Source of the DNA: Watersipora subatra
Taxonomy: Eukaryota; Bryozoa; Gymnolaemata; Cheilostomatida; Watersiporidae
DNA length: 64,000 nucleotides
Reading direction: 5' to 3'
NCBI RefSeq assembly: GCF_963576615.1
Contig: NC_088711.1
Span: forward strand, 57,082,248-57,146,247
Shown: in pieces, positions 39,601 through 45,600 of the stretch
Layout of the letters: every line of letters starts with the position of its first letter
Position numbering within the stretch: the first letter of the stretch is position 1
Position numbers and translations under genes: made by a program
Notes under the pieces: generated by a model
What the model was told of the DNA's origin: nothing
The model's input: only the letters and a program-made list of their open reading frames with translations
Database searches by the model: none

Positions 39601-42600
39601 TTAAACTGAGCAGATCAAAGAATTTGGAAATTCTAGACATCATTCACCAGACTACTGTTTTTGAAAAAAGTGACTTGTTATGAGACACCCTGACTAGTTG
39701 CACTTTTAACTGCACTAGCGATGGAATTATGTTTGGATGCAGAAAAAAACTAAACAATGCGACAGCTGATAAAATTCCCTTTCTAATGATATATAACTTT
39801 TCATATCTGGACTGAATATAACTAATATGAGAGCCATTATAGCGCATTAGTTACTCAAACTCAAAGGTGGTTCCATAATTTGTATCACCACTGTATATAT
39901 ATAGATTATATAAAGTTCAGGAACATATTACATATGGTAGTAGATGCAACAGTCTGAGATTTTCCGGCCATTTTTTTACTTGGGCTTTCTTGGAGTAGAT
40001 TCATGCATTTCTTTTGTATATGCAGGGTATTTTCCAAAGTGTCAAGTCAGCCATGGTTTACAATGACAGCAATAACACTCTGGCACCATCCACTGTCAAA
40101 GCCACAAGTCAACTGGTAAGTCAGTCGTCAGCAGGCAAGATAACATCTTCAAATGTTGAAAGCAAGATTATAGCCCAGTCTGTGGACAACGCAAAAAATA
40201 CACATGTGGAAGATGCAAAAAAATCAAGTCTTCTATCATCTGCACTTACAAGCTCTACACATTGTGAGAAAAAAAGTCAAAAAACGAAAGAAAGGAAGCC
40301 ACTTTCAGAAAAGAAAAGAAAGGATGTGGCAAACACTGCAGAGTCTGATGAGGCTGCTAAAAAGTCTAGCAAATGCAGTCCAAGGGAAAAAACACTGTCG
40401 CCAAGCGATTCTGATCGAAGGACTACTAGTTCATCTTCTGCCAGGTATTCGCAGACCTCACATCGATCTGTATATGGTCAACCCTATCGTAGTTACAAAT
40501 ATGACTCTAGTACATCGTTCAGACACAGAAACTATAAAAATTCCTTTCAGCAGAATCGAAAGTCCTATAGCAGGCGTGACTCTTCAAGTCGCAGGTCTAA
40601 CTCTCGAAGTAGAAAGCGCAGCTACAGGAGCCGGTCGAGGTCGAGCAGCTCTGAAAGAATTTCTAAATCTAAGCATCAGCGGTCAAAAGAAAGTTCTAAA
40701 AGGCATCGTTATAGGTCAATCTCTAAATCAGGGGACAGTCGAGACAGCAGCCAAGAGCGAGCTTCACACAAAAAGGCTAGAACAAGGGTTAAAGCGGGTC
40801 ATCATTATAGTTATAAATCACCAGGCAACAGCAAAAGGAGACGGAGTAGAAGATCGAGGTCGGAAACGAGTAGCAGCTCATCTGATCGGACCCAACACTC
40901 ATCCAGATCATCACGCAGTAGTAAGATACGCAGTCGTAGGTCAAAGTCATTTGCTAGCAGTTCTGACAGTTCTTCAACTGAGAGCACTTGCTCTAGTTCT
41001 ACTATTTCAAGACGCAGGCAATGCAGTAGTAGCCGTTCACTTTCTACTTGCTCTCCGCGTGGTCAAAGACGTGGGAAAAGAAGCAGGTCTCCTTCGAAGT
41101 CATCGCCTCTAGCGTCTAAGAGAGTGGATGTGCATCGCCAATTTCGCTACATCTCTCCCCCTCCCTTTCCCCTTGGGAACTCTAGCATATATTGTATTAA
41201 TCCTGATTTTGAAAAGCTCAATGTGCGATCACTTTCACCTGTCTCCGCCGATGTTGTTTCGCGCACTGTGGAGAATGCGTGGAAGTTTTATCACAGCAGA
41301 TATTACAGCCAGTCTGAGCTAAGTACAGATATCGTTTATGATGCTCAAGTACTTTTTCTAAAATCGTATTCTGGGTTTTTTATGCAAGCTCCCAATTTTG
41401 AAAACTGTTACAACTCTCTATATAAACCGGAAGATCTAAAGGCTGCGTTACGCATGAGACTAGATCGTCTTTCTCCAGGGCCTGCAAAAGACCCCAATGT
41501 CACCATAAGTAAGCGAGAGTCTCCAGAATACCAGAATAATATGGTCACTTCAAGTCAACCTGCCTTGAAATCAGATGCTGCCCATCAGCATTCCAACAAC
41601 ATTCCTAATACAGCAGAAAGTATGAAAACACTTATAAAAACGGGGGCTGTTCCTGGCTTATCTTTGATGGATGATTCTGAGACATGTGCCTATAATATGT
41701 CTGCTTCATCTACAGTTTCTGCTGATCCGGCAAATGATGGTATTAGGAATGCTATTGAATCGCTTAGGCAGTCATATTCTGGAGCCTCCGCCAAGGAAGA
41801 AACATTTGACCATGGAGATCTTGATTCACTAACCTTGGCTGAACGAAAAACTTCCGAATCTTTTATTCCATTCTTAAATGATGGTACATTGGATGAGGTA
41901 AGAAATCTTCCAGATAACCAAGAATCAAAGAAGATATCTAATTCAGATATGGAGTTACCGTGGCACTATAAGCAGCATAGTGCATCTCGTAGCCCTGAAG
42001 ATATCTGTGAAACTGTGCTCTCCAAAGAAGATGCATATACGACTAACAATCTCTCTACCAATATGTTGTCAATGAATAACAACCATCAGAATGCTTGCAA
42101 AAAGTACAGCCAAAATGTGATCAGTGAACAGAAACAAGAAGTAGACAAGAAAGAAAAAAGTAAGAAGGAAGAAGACAAGCTTCAATCTGTTGTAAGTAGC
42201 ACATCTGTATAATCCAGATCTTTGGCATGATATACTGTCGTAGCACATTTATGGGCAGTTAAATATATGTTTGTATTTCAGGGAGGTGTTGTCATGTCTG
42301 CATTCATTGCTGATGTAGTTAAAGGCATAATACGTCTTTCTACTCTGGTAAGTACTACGTACTTGCACTCAATTTACAATATCATTTGTTAACTTGTACA
42401 ATATAGTTATGAAATGTGCTCTACCATTGTACTTCATGGATTTTCAGCAGCTTTATTTCATTGGTTTTATTATTCCACCTAAGCAAAGGCATGCCCAAGG
42501 ATGCTGAGAGGTAGGACTATAAATATTTACTGTATACTAGCTGTGCTACCCGGCGTTGCCCGGGTAATAAATGTCTTCGCACAGAAAATTGGTTTGTGTT

Positions 42601-45600
42601 TATTATATAACAACATTTGCCGTTCTAACTTTCAAACTACATATCATGAGAAAAGTGTTTCGTGTAATTGAAATCAATTAAGAGAGAAAATAAAAGCAAC
42701 TAAAGGTTTTTAAACTTTGTCTAACAACTGTAACATCAAAGCTTCATATCACTAGGGAAATGTTTCGTGCAGGTCAAATAAATTAAGAAAATAATAAAAC
42801 GACTATAAAAGGGTTCAGATGTAAATGTGAAATAATTAGCAAGTAATAGCTAAATTAAGGCGGTTTTGCTACGATTACAATAATAGATTATTTGGTAATG
42901 ACACAAATATACGAACTGAGAAAACAAAATAAAGATTCTGAATATGTTGAATTATTAATAACAGTTCATTGCATTGAAGTGTTTGTATAAAGAAAGAATA
43001 CTGTTACAGCAGAACCCATCTATCAAACCCTAGCCTGTCTTGACAAGCTGTTGTTATTGCGTAGTTGTCCCCGCGGCGAGCAACAACAGCTTGTCACAAG
43101 ACGTACTGCACCTGATGCATCAGCTGCACTTATAAGGAGTTGTTCTCTTCCGTCTACGCGGCTGGGCCGCGATGTTATGTCGGTCGCTCCATTGGTAATC
43201 ATAACGGATTTCACGCAAAAATTTCTGTAGAAAAAAACAAGATTACAACGTTTAACCAAAGACCAGTTTCTGTGATAAACTTTAGTAGAACTTAAGAATA
43301 AAATAAACTCAAAATAAAATCCATAAGAACAAATAAAACTGACTGATACAAAAATAGAAATAAAACTGACTGAGCGCACAAATAACGACATGTTTAGTAG
43401 CTGTTGCTGCCTAAGTTCTCAAATTCTAATAAAGTTTACTGGAGAAAGGGGTCGCCAGTTAAACGTTCTTATTTTAATTTTTCTACATAAATTTTTGCGT
43501 GAAATCCGTTATGATTACCAATGGAGCGACCTGAATAATATCGCAGCCAAGCCGCGTAGACGGAAGAGAACAACTCCCTATAAGTGCAGCTGATGCATCA
43601 GGTGCAGTACGTCTTGTGACAAGCTGTTGTTGCTCGCCGCTCGACGGTGGGACAACTACGCAAAAACAACAGCTTGTCAAGACAGGCTAATCAAACCCTT
43701 GATGCTGGTACCATTCGATACTGATACAAATGTAAAAATGAGACATCGGACTGTCTTTGTCTGACCGAATGGAGATATAATGTCGAGGCTATTCCTACTA
43801 GACAATATAATTGTCTCCGCGAGAAAAATTAGCCTTGACCCTAAATATAGTAATCGAACCTCATGAAAAATATTACTTAAAGATTGACTTACAAGTTTCA
43901 CATTACAGTTATTTGGTACCAAAAGATTCACCATGTCTCACTCTGCTGTGTTGTAGGTGCAAAACATGTGGAAATGTGATTACATGTTCTTAAAAGCTCC
44001 AAAACGAGCAGTTAATCGTAAAAATCACGAAAACGCCGTAGATCGGAAAGAGATTCTAAACTACGGCGGTCTCGTGATGGCTGCGATTAACTGTTCATTT
44101 TGAGCTTTGAAGAGCTTGTAATCACATTTCCACATATTTGGCACCTATACCACAGCAGAGTAGGACATGGTGAATCTTTTGATACCAAATAACTATAATG
44201 TGAATTTTGTTGCAAGTAAACCTTTAACAGGGGCGTTGTAACGCGTGGCCGCAACGATAAAATAATCAGTGTGCACTATAGTTGGAATGACAGATACACA
44301 GACTGAGAAATATATATACAGTACATGTATATAAATAGATCACTGAAAGTTATGTGCCACTCTATTATCCTAATTGCTACACTTAATACACTCTTTCATT
44401 CAACAATGCTGAAAGCGGGACAGTAAGCTATGTATATGTACATGTTTAGTTTTTATCTCTTTAGTTTTGCTTCGAATTAATAAACATTCTTTGCAATTGA
44501 TGCAAATCATATTTGCAACAATTGCAAAGAAATTGCACAGGATCGTAGAAATACACAGTTTTATAGTCAGTTATCTAATCGGGCAGAATCTAAGTTATAC
44601 AGCCTTAATTATACAGATTCATACAGTCACACACTAAGTCTAAGTTACATTGAATAATATGGCTGGTAGTACTGTATAATAATATAATAATACATCGCTG
44701 GCCCGAAGCACAAATGTTTTATTTTGACAAATTTTAAAAATGAGATATAAGCAATCAAAGTTTTGCCAGCACGTATTAGCAAAGCTATTCGAAGGATTTT
44801 CATGAAACTTTGGTGTTGTTCTTGTCAAATCTAGGATTATCACCAGCAGTCGAGACATTTTTTTGGACACAGTCAATTTTCAGATATAACGCCCACAAAA
44901 GCCAGATAAACCATTTGTTCCTCACTGTAATGAGCATTTGTGGCATAAATGGTATAACTGGCAATATGTTTCAATGTTACAATGGTAAAAGTGAGGTTAT
45001 CAATACAAATTTTTTGCTTTTGATTTATTTTATTACAATAAGGATAAAATAGTATTCTTTTTTGGATATTACATTTACTCTAAACACAGTTTTGATAATG
45101 GAGCGAGACACTGTAATACCCTTACTCAACTGTATAGGGAAGTTTTATCTAGCAATATTAGCATTTGCATTTTAGTTTTTCTTCTTTGGTTTTGCAACCA
45201 CACAACTAGTTGAGGGTTCATTCATGGCAGCTTTTCTTATTTTAAGTCCACCCATATAGGTCAGGTCTTCACTTGTCATGAACCTGAGCATTGACTGAAA
45301 TGCCAGATAAACCATTGTGCACTGACTTAATTATCAATGCTCTTCCAGATACAACTCGCGTCTTTTTGATAACAGAAAACTGTTGTGAATAGAGAAAAAC
45401 AGACAACGCCATCAGATTCCCCACCCTTGAAAACCCCAAAAGACAAAATATCTCTGATTTTGTTGGATAAGCCAGATAAACAATCTGTGCCTCGAATCAG
45501 CGACATGTAATTATGCAGAGTCATAGAGTTACATAGTTATATACATATAGTCATACAAAAGTAGACCGTCTCATAGTTACACAAAGTCTTGAAATCACAT

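Larger units (their letters stand above)
42537..44308 (-). mobile_element. Helitron-like composite repeat, copy G, with inner palindromes
   Basis: CTAG plus GCTACCCGGCGTTGCCCGGG at the left; TCTCAGTCTGTGTATCTG (minus strand) at the right. Inside are an inverted pair of about 210 bp (43026-43235 and 43480-43690) and a palindrome (43877-44229). The inverted-pair sequence also occurs at 3335-3610. No Rep/helicase coding is seen. Confidence 0.45.

Noticed and set aside
40204-41112. 302-codon alternative frame over exon 21
   Set aside because: Created by the Arg/Ser codon pattern; the other frame has the SR domain, correct phases and a matching C-terminal continuation.
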